A stretch of 64,000 bases of DNA from Cephalotus follicularis (taxonomy: Eukaryota; Streptophyta; Magnoliopsida; Oxalidales; Cephalotaceae). Below the pieces are notes generated by a model, which worked only from the letters and a program-made list of their open reading frames with translations, was not told the origin of the DNA and searched no databases. The translations under genes and the position numbers were made by a program. Position 1 is the first letter of the stretch. Each line of letters starts with the position of its first letter. Shown piece after piece: positions 10,898 to 21,264 of the stretch. The stretch spans positions 67,555-131,554 of the forward strand of contig BDDD01002138.1 in the NCBI GenBank assembly GCA_001972305.1. The letters run 5' to 3'.

Positions 10898-12379
10898 TGT
10901 TCACGTAAAAAGAATGTTTTAAAATTTATAGCCGCAAGTGCACGGATCATGCAGTAACGGGTCGAACACGGGGAAACATTAAACTAATTATAATTTATTC
11001 AACCTAGGCGAAATATACCAAATTTGAGATAAATTATCAAAAACTACTCCTAATTATGCAAAAATAATAAAACAATTGAAAACATGCAAGAAATAAATAA
11101 AATAACATAACATAACACGTGTAAATTAAAACTAATTAAAATAAAAAATAAAACTAAAAAATATATATAATGAAAAATTGTTTTTAGGGTATAGAAACTC
11201 ACTATAGATTGTATTGAACAATTCACTTTAATTAAACGATCATACCTTAATAACCAAGGGCAGCTATGTCGATACGTAATGCGACTGTGATGACAAATCA
11301 TATGAGTAGTCATGCTATGAGTAGTCATGCTAGGTTTATACGGAGTGTGTTTGACGTGACAAACCGTATGAGTAGACTTCATTGATCGCATTAAACACCG
11401 TTCATTCAGCAACTTTCATATTCACTGACAAGATATTTGTGGATTTTAATCAGACAGACAAAGTGTGTGTGAAGATACAGAATTGAAGAACAAATAAAAT
11501 ATTCAAAGATTTTTATTGATAGAATTGAAACAATAACAATCTAGGGTTTGTTCTAACTCAAAAACTTTAAGAAACTAGCTACAAAACATTAGGAAAAACT
11601 AAACTTACAAACTGACAAAGAAAAGAACAGGAAAATCGGCTGCTGTGTCTTTTGTTTGTGACGCCCTTGACTTTCTGCTGCTCTCTTTGCTTTATATATA
11701 TTGCCCACTGAAAACCTAAAGCTAATGTAATAAAAAACCGGAAATTTTTCCGTGTCTTTGGCACACGCAAAAAATTGACTGCATATGGACTTTGGCGCTT
11801 TTGGTGCATGTTCTCGTGGTGCATGGATTTGTTGGAGGCTGGGCGTTTGATGCTTTGATGCATGGCAGGCGCATGAATGGATGCAAGGCTTCGTGGCGTT
11901 GACTGATTTGTTTGCAGGATGGGCTTATGTATTGCATGGCGATGATGGATGATGTGCATGGGCTTAGTGGGGCGCACATGGATGCGTTGTTGGCGTGAGA
12001 ATGCATGCAATTTGCTTGATGTAATAGTAATGACATAATGGTAATATGTCATGTAATCCAAATGTGTCTTTTAACTATATCTCTTCATTTGGATCTCAGA
12101 ATATATCGACCCAAGAATTAAAAGTGCACCAAATAATTTTATGAACGCAATAAGTCCAATATTTGATATGTTTTGGTAACTTCAAAAGGTTTCATAATTA
12201 CCATTATGCCATTATCACTTATTTTGATTCCGAAATTAGCTTATTAGCTCCGTTTATTTCTCTTTCACAGAATTAAACCGAAAACTTGAAAATACAACAA
12301 AACATACCCGAATAATCTAATTCAAGCATAAAAATATAAGAAATGTATCATTAAGAATAACACATTTTTATGCTAAACA
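10898..12379 (-). mobile_element. TE-C 3' LTR
   Basis: 1482 bp. Positions 11272-12379 align with 19881-20992. On the minus strand it begins TGTTTAGCATAAAAATGTG. A TATA box (TATATATAAA, 11691-11700 on the minus strand) separates U3 from R/U5. U3 holds a cluster of TGCATG words. Open frames of 100-160 codons within it are discussed under rejected items. Confidence 0.85.
11805..12009. promoter_or_regulatory. Cluster of six TGCATG (RY-type) words in the U3 of TE-C
   Basis: TGCATG occurs at 11805, 11820, 11859, 11933, 11955 and 12002; the last is within ATGCATGCAA, a full RY repeat. The same cluster recurs in the other LTR copy (about 20388-20625). RY words (CATGCA) are bound by B3-domain seed regulators in plants. 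A role in transcription of C is inference. Confidence 0.45.
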
Positions 12380-12380
12380 A

Positions 12381-12395
12381 ATACCTCCATACTTG
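12381..12395 (-). other. TE-C polypurine tract
   Basis: On the minus strand, CTTGAGGACAAACAACG is followed by CAAGTATGGAGGTATT directly before the LTR start. This is the conserved 'GAGGACAA...CAAGTNTGGGGG' signature that precedes the 3' LTR of many plant gypsy elements, and it primes plus-strand DNA synthesis. Confidence 0.75.
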
Positions 12396-12871
12396 AACGT
12401 TGTTTGTCCTCAAGCAAACCAAATGGAAAGCTAAAACAAAAACACAAAAGCAAAAACTAAAATAAAAGCAGAAAACATAATAAAAAACCTAACTCACTTT
12501 CGTAGGAATTACGATTGCATTTAGCTTATGCAACAAGCCATTAAACCCCTAGGTGGCCCTAGTGGACGAGTTTTGTCTCGTGAGTGTTTTCCAGTGAATA
12601 AACACACAAAATTCAGTTAATCAAAACTTTGAAAATAGGTAAAATGTATCAATACTTAAAAATTCATAGAACACACCCATACTTGAATTTTATTATCTCG
12701 TTCCAAGTTCTAGAATTAAAACACATCTCAATTAAGGAACTTTTAGCAAATTATATTATTAATCCACCATTAATGATCAATCAAGATATGCATTCACAAT
12801 ACCATAAAATCCTACTTCGGAGTCAGACAAAAGAACTTCATCATTAGAACAAGAATATTTGAATGCATCAC
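12396..12871. other. TE-C: non-coding stretch between protease and polypurine tract
   Basis: About 475 bp where an autonomous gypsy element would carry several kilobases of RT, RNase H and integrase. I see no RT or integrase motif in any frame. The short open frames here (12629-12847, 12777-12998) have no recognised motif. Confidence 0.6.
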
Positions 12872-14997
12872 CTAAACCAATCTTAGCAACCTTACACACA
12901 CAATGGGAGAAAACAAATTTAACAATATAAGAGCAATCCCAACAAGATCTCCACCAATAGAAACCATCAAGAGAATCACAAAAATTGTGGCCAACCAACT
13001 ATCCGAAAAAAAATCGATGATCCTATCGTCTAACCAACTCAATATCTCCTTTTGCGTAACCTCTAATTCCTCAAATTCTTGCAAACATTCCATGAAGCTG
13101 TTCTCAAAATCTACGTCAAAGTACGTTTGGTCAGGCGTGGTGAGTTTGTGTGTGTAATGGGATAGATAATCCCATTCACTATTCGAATTTGGCTCATTGA
13201 GCTTATTTTCCAACCACATTAACGCTTCCTCATTTTCTAGCCACGTCAATCTATCCTTTTGGTTAGCTTTCTCTACCTCAAATTCTCTCCTAAAATTGCG
13301 ATCAAAGTCGATATTAAAATATGAATCTATGGTATCAGGAATTGAGCGAATCACGTAGACATCATCAAAGTCAAATTGATGCTTTCCCAATCGGAAAATG
13401 TTAAAGTCCATCGACGACTTTCCAAAACTCAACTTCATGAGACCATTTCGACAATCGATCAACGCATTACTTGTGGCCAAGAATGGTCTACCAAGGATAA
13501 CTGGGATTTGGTCTTTTATATTCACAACAGGCTAGGTATCTAATACGACAAAGTCGACAGAAAAGAAAAACTCACCAACCTTTATCAAAACATTCTCAAT
13601 TTTCCCTTTTGGTAATTTTACCGACCTATCAGCTAATTGCAAAGTCGTATTGGTCGGGCGCAACTCTCCTAAATTAAGTTGCTCAAAAACAGAAGAAGGC
13701 AACAAATTCACACTTGCTCATAGATCAAGCAAAGCATGTTCGATTTTGGTGCTGCCAATCACACAAGAGATTGTCGGGCAGTCAGGATCTTTGTATTTTG
13801 GAATCTTTGGTTACGAGATAATCGCAGTGATATTGGATGCCAAGAAAGCCTTTTTCGGAGTCTGAAGGATCCTCTTTTTCTTGCATAAGGCTTTTAGGAC
13901 TTTTGCGTAAAAGGGCACCTGCTCAATGGCTTCAAGCAATGGGATATTGATTTGAACTTGTTTAAACATATTGATGATCTTTTCAATTGCGGGGGCTTTT
14001 GCATTTTGCAATCTCCTTGGATAGGGAGCTGGTGGGTCAAATGAACATTCGGGCGCCTCCACTGGCTGTTTCTTCTTCTCGTCCTCTTTCTCCTTCCTCA
14101 ATTCATCTTGCACATTTAATTGCGTTGGTTGCTCCGATGGGTCAACCAATGGTTCTTGTGAATTTTCTTACGCCAAGGATTCCTCCATTTGCTCGCTCAC
14201 GTTCTCCGTTTGATCCGCTGGATGGTATTCATTTCCACTCCTTAGGGCAAAAACTTGTTTTGATGGACCTGAGGAGGAAGCTGAATTTTGTAGATTTAAT
14301 GGTTGTTGAGTTTGAGATGAATGGTTTAAGGCAGTCCTAGGATTCTGGTCAGGTTGGGAAGGCATTTTTCCTTGTTCTCTTTCGTGTAGAGTATATGCTA
14401 GTTGTGAAATTTTTTTTTTCATGTTATGCTGACTAGTCATCACAGTGCTCATAAGAAGTTCCATGCTCTTTTCTAGCGACGAAATCTTAGATGGATCCTC
14501 CCTTTGGTTTGATAAATCTGATGTTTGTTGATTTGAGAATTGATTTTGTGGTGGAAAGGATGGTCGAATATTATTCAAATTTTGGGAGAACCTTGGAAAG
14601 GTCTGCTGTGGTGTAGACTGGCTAGGGAAGCTCGAAGGTTGTCCCAAAAAGTGTGAAGGTGGGGCACCAACGCTGGAAGGCTGCCCCGAAAAGCTTGATT
14701 GTCCTTGCATGTTTTGCCCTTGACTCCATCAGAAGTTTGGATGATTTCACCAACCCGGATTATAAGTGTTACTATACGGGTTGTATTGATTCATAGCAGA
14801 CACATTCTCAGGAAAATATTGATTGTCCATATAAATTTGGCATTCTTCAAAAACATGATTTGGGGACTGGCACCAAGAACACATAGGGGTGTTTTGATCG
14901 ATTTGATTGACTTGAGGGGAACCCCTAAGTAGCGACTCTAGTCTAGTAAGGCGACTTTCTAGCTGTGCCTCCTTAGCAACTACTCCTTCTATAACGC
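12872..14997 (-). pseudogene. TE-C gag-protease region, N-terminus lost
   Basis: In translation order there is a zinc knuckle CSWCQSPNHVFEEC (C-X2-C-X4-H-X4-C, about 14840-14882), 'YNPGW' and a Gln/Ser/Pro-rich linker. Next is 'IPLLEAIEQVPFYAKVLK' (about 13885-13940), then the aspartic protease with 'NIKDQIPVILGRPFLAT' (about 13475-13525). These match Athila-like gypsy gag-pro. Stops split it: the 'NPGW*NHPNF*WS' stops fit CGA-to-TGA and TGG-to-TGA decay, and the expected Asp-Ser/Thr-Gly is not clean. Downstream of the protease is an acidic segment with 'WLENEEALMWLENK' and a hydrophobic C-terminus (about 12880-12985). The gag start was removed by the TE-A insertion and deletion. Confidence 0.75.
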
Positions 14998-17449
14998 TGT
15001 CACGATCCGAATTCCCTTTTATATTGTTCATGCATACATCGTACCGTATTGGACCGTATTGGACCATACTGAACTGTATTGAATTGAGGTATTCTTATAC
15101 CTATTGATATTGTATTGATCATATGCATGTATAGTCGGGATTTTTGGGCCGAGTTTCGGAGAGTTGATCGAATCAACTATTTAAGTCAATTATTTCTCTC
15201 CTTTCTCTCCTTTCTCTCATATTTCTCATTCTTATTCTCTCTCTATCCTTCTCCATCTCTCTCTCTAGCTGAGTAGCCTCCATCTTCCACAATTGCAGTC
15301 CCGGATTGCATCTCCATCGACAAGGACAACGATTGCAAGTAGTGGATTGGTGTTTGAACGACATAGCAGCCGATTGAGAGATTGGAAGCTCAACTTTGAA
15401 GCTTCAGTGATAGGTAAGACGTCTTGCTTGAATTGCATGCCTCTTGTATTGATTGAATGATTGATTGTATTGATTGAATGACTGATTAAATGATTGAATT
15501 GAGTGAATTGGGGTTTTTACGGTTTTTAGCAAACCCTTGACCTAATTGTTAATTAAAGGATTGAAATTGAATTTGGAAGGTTGTAACTAGTCTTACTAAC
15601 CTCAAATGATTGATTGTAAACTTTGGTTTTCAAAGAATGGCTTTAAATTGGATTTTGACTTGAGATTGACCCTATTTTCTGCATAAAATCGACTTTGCCC
15701 AGAAAAGACATCGACCCTTAGCCCAAAGACGTCGATGTCTTTCTCATCTTTGTGCTTTATCCTTGTTTCTGCAGCAAAGACCTCGACATCCTTCAAAGGC
15801 GTCGACGTCTTTGCCTCGAGATGTCTCTCCCCTGGAAAGACATCGATGCCGAACATCGATGTGCATTCTCAGACTATTTTCATTGAAAAGCGTCGATGCC
15901 TTTCTCCAAGGACATCGACGTCTTCGGCCAGATCTCTACACAAATAGGGAAAGACATCGATGTCTTTCAAAGACATCGACGTCTTTCAAAGACATCGACG
16001 TCTTTCCACCGTTTAAAGAGGAGTCGATGTCTTTCACCAAAGACATCGACGTCTAATATACTAAAAGGAGTTTTTAACTGTTTTAAAGCTGGTTTTCAAC
16101 TTGTTTTCACATTGCCACTTGACTAGAGCCTCACTTGAGGTGTCCAAGTGTTTGAAAATAGTTTTAATGATTGTATTGATTAATTGATTGCTTGAGTCCT
16201 GAGTATTGTTGTGAGTCTAAGTCGGTAAAATGGATACATGTTCCCATCCCTCCATTAGGCACCACCACTTATCGGCCTTGCTTCGACGTTGTATTGATAC
16301 ATTGATCGATTGCTTGAGTCATGAGTGTTGTTGTGAGCCTAAGTCAGTACGATGGACGCACGTTCCCATTTCTCCATTAGACACCACCACTCATTGACTT
16401 TACTCAATATTGTATTGACTCGATTGATTGATTGATTGTATTGTATGGATCCTATAGAGCGACCTTATGATTCGTGTCAGCAGGTTAGGTTGTTGACTTT
16501 GTCCACCTATTCCGTCGATCGTTTCATTAATTGTATTGTATTGACCAGCTGACGAGCGGTACCGATTGATTATCGATTGATGATCCCTTGAGGGCCGTAG
16601 ATCCCTAATGATATCAGTAGCTCCCTGGGTTGTAGCTTATCGAGATTGTATTGACCCAGCCATAGGTTGGAAGATCTATGAGTCCCAGACCTGATCAATC
16701 TGAGAACCGTAGATAGATTTTCCACCCTTTTTGAAGGACTACATTCTGTGAGATTGATCATTGCTAACTTATTGACATTGTATTGACACCGGTCTCATGC
16801 TCTATAGGATATTGATTGATTGATTGGGTGTTTCATAAACCACCATTGAGTGTCTGCCATTGATTGATTATTATAGATCCTATCCGTATGCTCTATTATG
16901 GGCCACTGTCATACGGGTAGTCTGATCGCCAATTGTACAAGTACATTTGCCATGTCATGCATTGATATTGTACACCGCACATTGATATTGTATAGATTGT
17001 CACCGATATTACACATTGTACATGCATACATGTTGCATGGGGTTTCTGCTTAGCCAGTGTGGCTAACTCCATCCTTCGGGGTGGGGCTGTGTTGTACCTT
17101 TGTGTGCGGCATAGGTAGGGCAGCAAGTAGCAGTGGACTGAAGGACTGAAGACTCGTTGACCGCATGACTTCTTGGGTATCGTGAAGCTGATAGAGATAT
17201 TGTAGTGAAAGATGGAAATGTACTGCATTGTAATACTGTTTAAAGGATTGATAATGTATTGAAAAGACTAATAGTGTAAAGGATTTGTATTGTATTGTAT
17301 GGATGGATTTGTATTGTATCTTCCGCAACTGATGTGTATTGCAAAGTTTTAAAGTTTTCCGCATTTTTATATTGCTAGTCCCGACCATTGTATTGTGTAT
17401 TAGATTGAGAGTAATGCCACGTGTCGCCCTGCGGGCGCGGGGTGTTACA
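14998..17449 (+). mobile_element. TE-A 5' LTR
   Basis: TG...CA ends, with the same organisation as the LTR of TE-B. A weak TATA-like ctatttaag lies near 15177, a CT-rich leader near 15190-15265, a palindrome array at 15704-16055, and 'CATCCTTCGGGGT' near 17073 close to the end. Confidence 0.9.
15704..16055. repeat. Array of about twelve palindromes, consensus AAAGACRTCGAYGTCTTT, in LTR A
   Basis: Copies start near 15704, 15725, 15776, 15796, 15836, 15885, 15909, 15950, 15969, 15988, 16021 and 16039. Three (15950-16006) are in strict tandem with a 19-bp period. Each unit is a full or near-full inverted repeat around TCGA. Some copies contain GACGTC, a plant bZIP-type core; a regulatory role is inference. 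Shifts in frame across the array create several spurious overlapping open frames. Confidence 0.8.
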
Positions 17450-17452
17450 GTA

Positions 17453-17465
17453 TGGTATCAGAGAC
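17453..17465 (+). other. TE-A primer binding site (initiator Met tRNA type)
   Basis: TGGTATCAGAGAC starts four bases after the LTR end. TGGTATCAGAGC is the complement of the 3' end of plant initiator methionine tRNA, the usual primer of this gypsy group. Confidence 0.85.
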
Positions 17466-17634
17466 ATTGGTCGACCGGCTAGCTAATTATATATAAATAC
17501 GTTGATTCAGATTGACTGAATGGATTTGCATGATATGTGTTCTTGCTTATTCATGCCAATTTTATTGGAAAGGAGATTGATATTGGAATTGAAAGTGATT
17601 TCATCTTATCATCCCATTGTTGTCTCTTATAGCT

Positions 17635-18660
17635 ATGGAAAACAGAGGAAGGCGTGGCCGACGGGGTGGAAGGAATGCTCCTGCCCTTGCTCCTACCCCT
17701 GCTCCTGTTGACGATGAACCGGCTCCTTGTAATGCTTTTCCAGAGTATGATCCTAATGCTCCACCAGCGGGTGCTGACCCTGAGGTTTGGAGACAATTGT
17801 GTGCCACATGGCACAGGTGCATACTCTGATGGGACTCCAACAGGCTAGAGTTGAACGTAGACCAAGGAGGGAAGACATGTTGAGCCATTTCTTAAAGTTG
17901 TAGCCTCTAGCATTTGTAGGACTCCCTGATCCTACCCTTGCTGAGTCTTGGATAATCCATATGGAAAAGATCTTTGAGGTCGTGGGATGTGATGAACAGA
18001 GATTGGTATTGGTAGTGTATATGCTCCAAGGAGAAGCTGAGCACTGTTGGGCTATGGTTAACACCGATTGGACAAGGAATGGTACAGTCCGCTCTTAGGA
18101 AGCCTTCAAAAGAGAATTCAATGCAAGGTACTACCCTCAGGTAGAGATAGACAGAAGTGAGATTGAATTTGCTAACTTGGTACAAGGAAGCATGACAGTT
18201 GCTGAGTATGAGGCGAGGTTCACGCAGCTAGCCCGATCCGCCTCGTACTTAGTGGAAAGCCAAGAGCGTAGAGCAAAGAAGTTCCTTCGGGGACTGAGAT
18301 TGGATTTGAGGAGGCAACTGACCCCCTTCAGGTTGACCTCCATATCGGATATTTCTTCCCGAGCAATGCAGCTTGAGGATATTGCAACTGAGGTTAAACA
18401 GATGAGAAATATAGCCCGTACCAGGCCTACTCCTTCTTCTTGGCAGAGTGGTAGTGACAGTGGCAGTGCTATGAGGAGACCGATCTTCAGCACCTAGTCA
18501 GGGTACACCCTCCAGACTTTCTGGGAGCGGTAATCATAGTGCTACGGTTTCTTATGTGCATTGTCAGAAGACCAACCATACTTCTGAGAATTGTAGATGG
18601 TTCTTGAGCCATTGCTTGGTTTTTGGTGGTTCCGACCACATTGCTAGAGATTGTCCTCGG
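17635..18660 (+). pseudogene. TE-A gag
   Basis: It starts with a basic, Gly/Arg-rich leader (MENRGRRGRRGGRN), then a Pro/Ala-rich segment and the capsid-like retrotransposon gag domain ('MLQGEAEHCWAMV', 'FNARYYPQ', 'LVQGSMTVAEYEARF', 'RAKKFLRGLR'). The usual EAEHWW is EAEHCW here. Stops and frame changes break it near 17820, 17900, 18100 and 18497. A deletion of roughly 120 bp relative to TE-B lies near 18470. The CCHC knuckle reads CLVFGGSDHIARDC, so its second cysteine is Phe. Gag would form the virus-like particle; this copy cannot. Confidence 0.8.
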
Positions 18661-18779
18661 AGTTCTCGTCCTAGTGGATTTGATCAGACACAGCGGGCAC
18701 CGCCCCCACAGGGACCGACAGCTAGTGTACCGTCTTCTTCCCGTGGGACTTCGCAGTCCAGGGGGAAGCATCCTATGAG

Positions 18780-19642
18780 TTCTGCTCCGACAGTCCAGGC
18801 TAGAGTGTTTGCTATGGAACCGAGTGCTGCAGCAGGGTCAGATGTTGTGATTGGAGGTACCATTCGACTCTTTCAGCTTCCAGCACAGGTTCATGCCATT
18901 CATTCATTGCATTGCATTTTGTCTCCCATGTTGGTTTGAGGCCTGAGTACCTTCCTTTCTCGATGGAGGTATCCACACCTCTCGGTGAGTCAGCGACCAT
19001 CGATCGAGTGTGTAGAGATTGTATTGTTAAGATTGATGATCGTTGCTTGTTAGCCGATCTTATTGTTTTACCGATGGATTGCCTAGATGTGATTCTTAGC
19101 ATGGATTGGTTGTCTGCTAGCTTTGCTCAGGTGGATTGTCATCGGAAAGTAGTGGTTTTCAGTCCTCCGGGATGACCACCTTTTCGTTTTCTTGGCACCT
19201 TAGAGCCATTGTTTGTTCCGATGATTTCGGCTTTGCATGCGAACAGATTGTTACGACAGGGATGCCAGGGGTTTCTGACACATGTGCTCAATACAGACAG
19301 ATGGCGGCCGAAACTGGAGGATATTCCAGTGGTTTACGAGTTTGGAGATGTTTTTCCTCGGGATTTGACGTCTTTGCCGCCAGACAGAGAGATTGAGTTT
19401 GTGATTGATCTGATACCAGGAACTGCACCGATTTCTCGAGAACCGTACCGAATGACACCAATAGAATTCAAAGAGTTGAAGATAGAGTTACAGAATCTTC
19501 TGGACAAAGGCTTTATAAGACCTAGTGCTTCACCCTGGGGAGCACCTATCCTTTTTGTCAAGAAGAAAGATGGATCGTTCCGTATGTGTATTGATTACCG
19601 ACAGCTCAACAAAGTTACAGTGAAGAATAAGTACCCTCTACC
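18780..19642 (+). pseudogene. TE-A protease and start of reverse transcriptase
   Basis: Protease-side text ('VQARVFAMEPS', 'GGTIRLFQLPAQV', then 'CLDVILSMDWLSA') flanks a small deletion at 18892/18893 that removes the active-site Asp (compare 63541-63556 in TE-B). After a frame change the RT begins with '[20 protein letters not shown]', '[20 protein letters not shown]' and '[20 protein letters not shown]', the conserved first RT blocks of Tekay/Del chromoviruses. The sequence then ends at the deletion junction near 19642. Confidence 0.85.
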
Positions 19643-19880
19643 GCCATTGGTCTTGGTTGATTAATTCTTTCTATGTGATGGTTTGGACCACTCACCCAAT
19701 CGGTCATAAACTAAGACTAGGCCAGAGAACCTATGCTAAAGCAGCGAACACAAGGTCAAGACAGGGAACCTAATTTATCTAAGTTAGAAAATTGTTAAAG
19801 TTTATGCAAATGAAGTTAAAATGTTGTTAAAAGTTATGCTGAACCTAATTATCTAAGTTAGAATTTGTTAAAGATTATGC
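19643..19880. other. Deletion junction segment between TE-A and TE-C 5' LTR, with a short internal repeat
   Basis: About 238 bp match neither TE-A (compare TE-B) nor the corresponding part of the TE-C 3' LTR (10898-11271). It contains two diverged copies of a stretch of about 55 bp around 'tatctaagttagaa' (19768-19830 and 19832-19879). It may be a diverged part of the C LTR or leader, or filler DNA at the breakpoint. Confidence 0.4.
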
Positions 19881-20992
19881 AATGATGTTAGAACCGTATG
19901 AGTAGTCATACTAGGTCTATACGGAGTGTGTTCGGCGTGACAAACCGTATGAGTAGACTCCATTGATCGCATTAAACACCGTTCATTCAGCAACTTTCAT
20001 ATTCACTGACAAGATGTTTGTGGATTTTAATAAGACAGACAAAGTGTGTGTGAAGGTAGAAAATTAAAGAATAAATAAAATATTCAAGGATTTTTATTGA
20101 TAGAATTGAAACAATAATAATTTAGGGTTTGTTCTAACCCAAAAACCTTAAGAAACTAACTACAAAAGATTAGGAAAACTAAACTTAAAAAGTGACAAAG
20201 AAAAGAAGTGGAAAATCGGCTGCTGTGTCTTTTGCTTGTGCTGCCCTTGACTTTCTGCTGCTCTCTTTGCTTTATATATATTGCCCACCAAAAACCTAAA
20301 GCTAATGTAATAAAAAAACCGGCAATTTTTCATTGTCTTTGGCACACGTGAAAAATTGACTGCATATGGACTTTGGCGCTTTTGGTGCGTGTTCTCGTGG
20401 TGCATGGATTTGCTAGAGCCTGGGCGTTTGATGCTTTGATGCATGGTAGGCGCATGAATGGATGCAGGGCTTCGTGGCGCTGACTGATTTGTTTGCAGGA
20501 TGGGATTATGTATTGCATGGCGATGATGGATGATGTGCATTGGCTTGGTGGCGCGCACATGGATGCGTTGTTGCATGGGCTGAATCTGCCGTGAATGGTT
20601 GATTGCTGGAGAATGCATGCAATTTGCATTGATGTAATAGTAATGGCATAATGGTAATATGTCATGTACTCCAAATGTGTCTTTTAACTATATCTCTTCA
20701 CTTGGATCTCAGAATATGTCGACCTAAGAATTAACAGTGCACCAAATAATTTTATGAACGCAATAAGTCTAATATTTGATATGTTTCGGTAACTTCAAAA
20801 GGTTTCATAATTATCATTATGTCATTATCTCGTATTTTGACTCCGAAATTAGCTTATTAGCTCCGTTTATTTCTCTTTCAAAGAATTAAACCGAAAACCT
20901 GAAAATACAACAAAACATGCCTGAGTAATCTGATCCAAGCATAAAAATATAACAAATAGATCATTAAAAATAACACATTTTTATGCTAAACA
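19881..20992 (-). mobile_element. TE-C 5' LTR, partial
   Basis: Aligns with 11272-12379 throughout, including the TATA box (20271-20280), the CT-poor leader and the TGCATG cluster. It carries an insertion of about 34 bp near 20571-20605. The terminal CA at 20991-20992 is followed by gcgtg, the right target duplication. The primer-site side of the LTR is missing. Confidence 0.85.
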
Positions 20993-20997
20993 GCGTG

Positions 20998-21248
20998 AAA
21001 TTCGGGGCTGAAGGGTATCCCTTAAGGAAATGCCGAGGATCTCGGGCATTTCCCCTAATCTCCTCCGGATTTGGTGCTATTGTCCTTATTAGACGTGATG
21101 TCGTGGGTTGGCATCGCTTGGGAGTTATGGCGCATTAATGATTTGATTTTGTAACACTCGACCACGCGTCCATGCCTTAGGAAGACATTTGGCGTCTTCT
21201 CCCGAGGACGCATGGCATCATACTTTAGAGGGGATTTTTCCCATATCA
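20998..21248 (-). mobile_element. TE-D 3' LTR, part 2
   Basis: Continues the D LTR after the TE-C insertion and matches 31191-31443 ('gggtatcccttaa', 'ctcctccggatttggtgcta', 'ttctcccgaggacg'). It ends ccatatca at 21248. Confidence 0.9.
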
Positions 21249-21264
21249 TATGCCCCCATGGTCC
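21249..21264 (-). other. TE-D polypurine tract
   Basis: On the minus strand GGACCATGGGGGCATA abuts the LTR start TGATATGGG. The equivalent in TE-E is ACCACGGGGGCATA directly before its 3' LTR. Confidence 0.8.

Larger units (their letters stand above)
14998..19642 (+). mobile_element. TE-A: Tekay/Del-like gypsy retrotransposon, 3' half missing, nested in TE-C
   Basis: A 2452-bp 5' LTR (TGTCACGATCCG...GGTGTTACA) is followed by an iMet-type primer site, gag, protease and the first part of RT. Homology stops abruptly at about 19642, inside the RT text 'KNKYPLPP'. The rest of RT, RNase H, integrase and the 3' LTR are absent. The same family is seen at 59572-64000 (TE-B). The left flank is the gag of TE-C. 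Confidence 0.85.
10898..20992 (-). mobile_element. TE-C: gypsy element with gag and protease but no RT, nested in TE-D
   Basis: Plus-strand ends are TGTTCACG and GCTAAACA. A perfect 5-bp target duplication, gcgtg, lies at 10893-10897 and 20993-20997. The 3' LTR is 10898-12379 and the 5' LTR is the partial copy at 19881-20992. Between them are only a gag-protease region (12872-14997) and TE-A, which inserted at 14998. There is no room for RT, RNase H or integrase between the protease and the polypurine tract. C therefore looks like a non-autonomous or internally deleted element. Confidence 0.85.

Noticed and set aside
11579..12061. A 160-codon frame in the TE-C LTR with a 152-codon relative in the other LTR copy (20160-20618), as a possible LTR-encoded protein
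   Set aside because: The frame starts upstream of the TATA box, so the normal transcript would not hold its start. The two LTRs are copies of one sequence, so sharing is not evidence of selection. The Met/His-rich text comes from the TGCATG cluster, and a second frame is open over the same bases.
15735..16126. Three overlapping frames across the palindrome array of LTR A as coding regions
   Set aside because: A 19-bp repeat without stops is open in several frames by chance. All three lie within an LTR, and the matching part of LTR B is not open in the same way.
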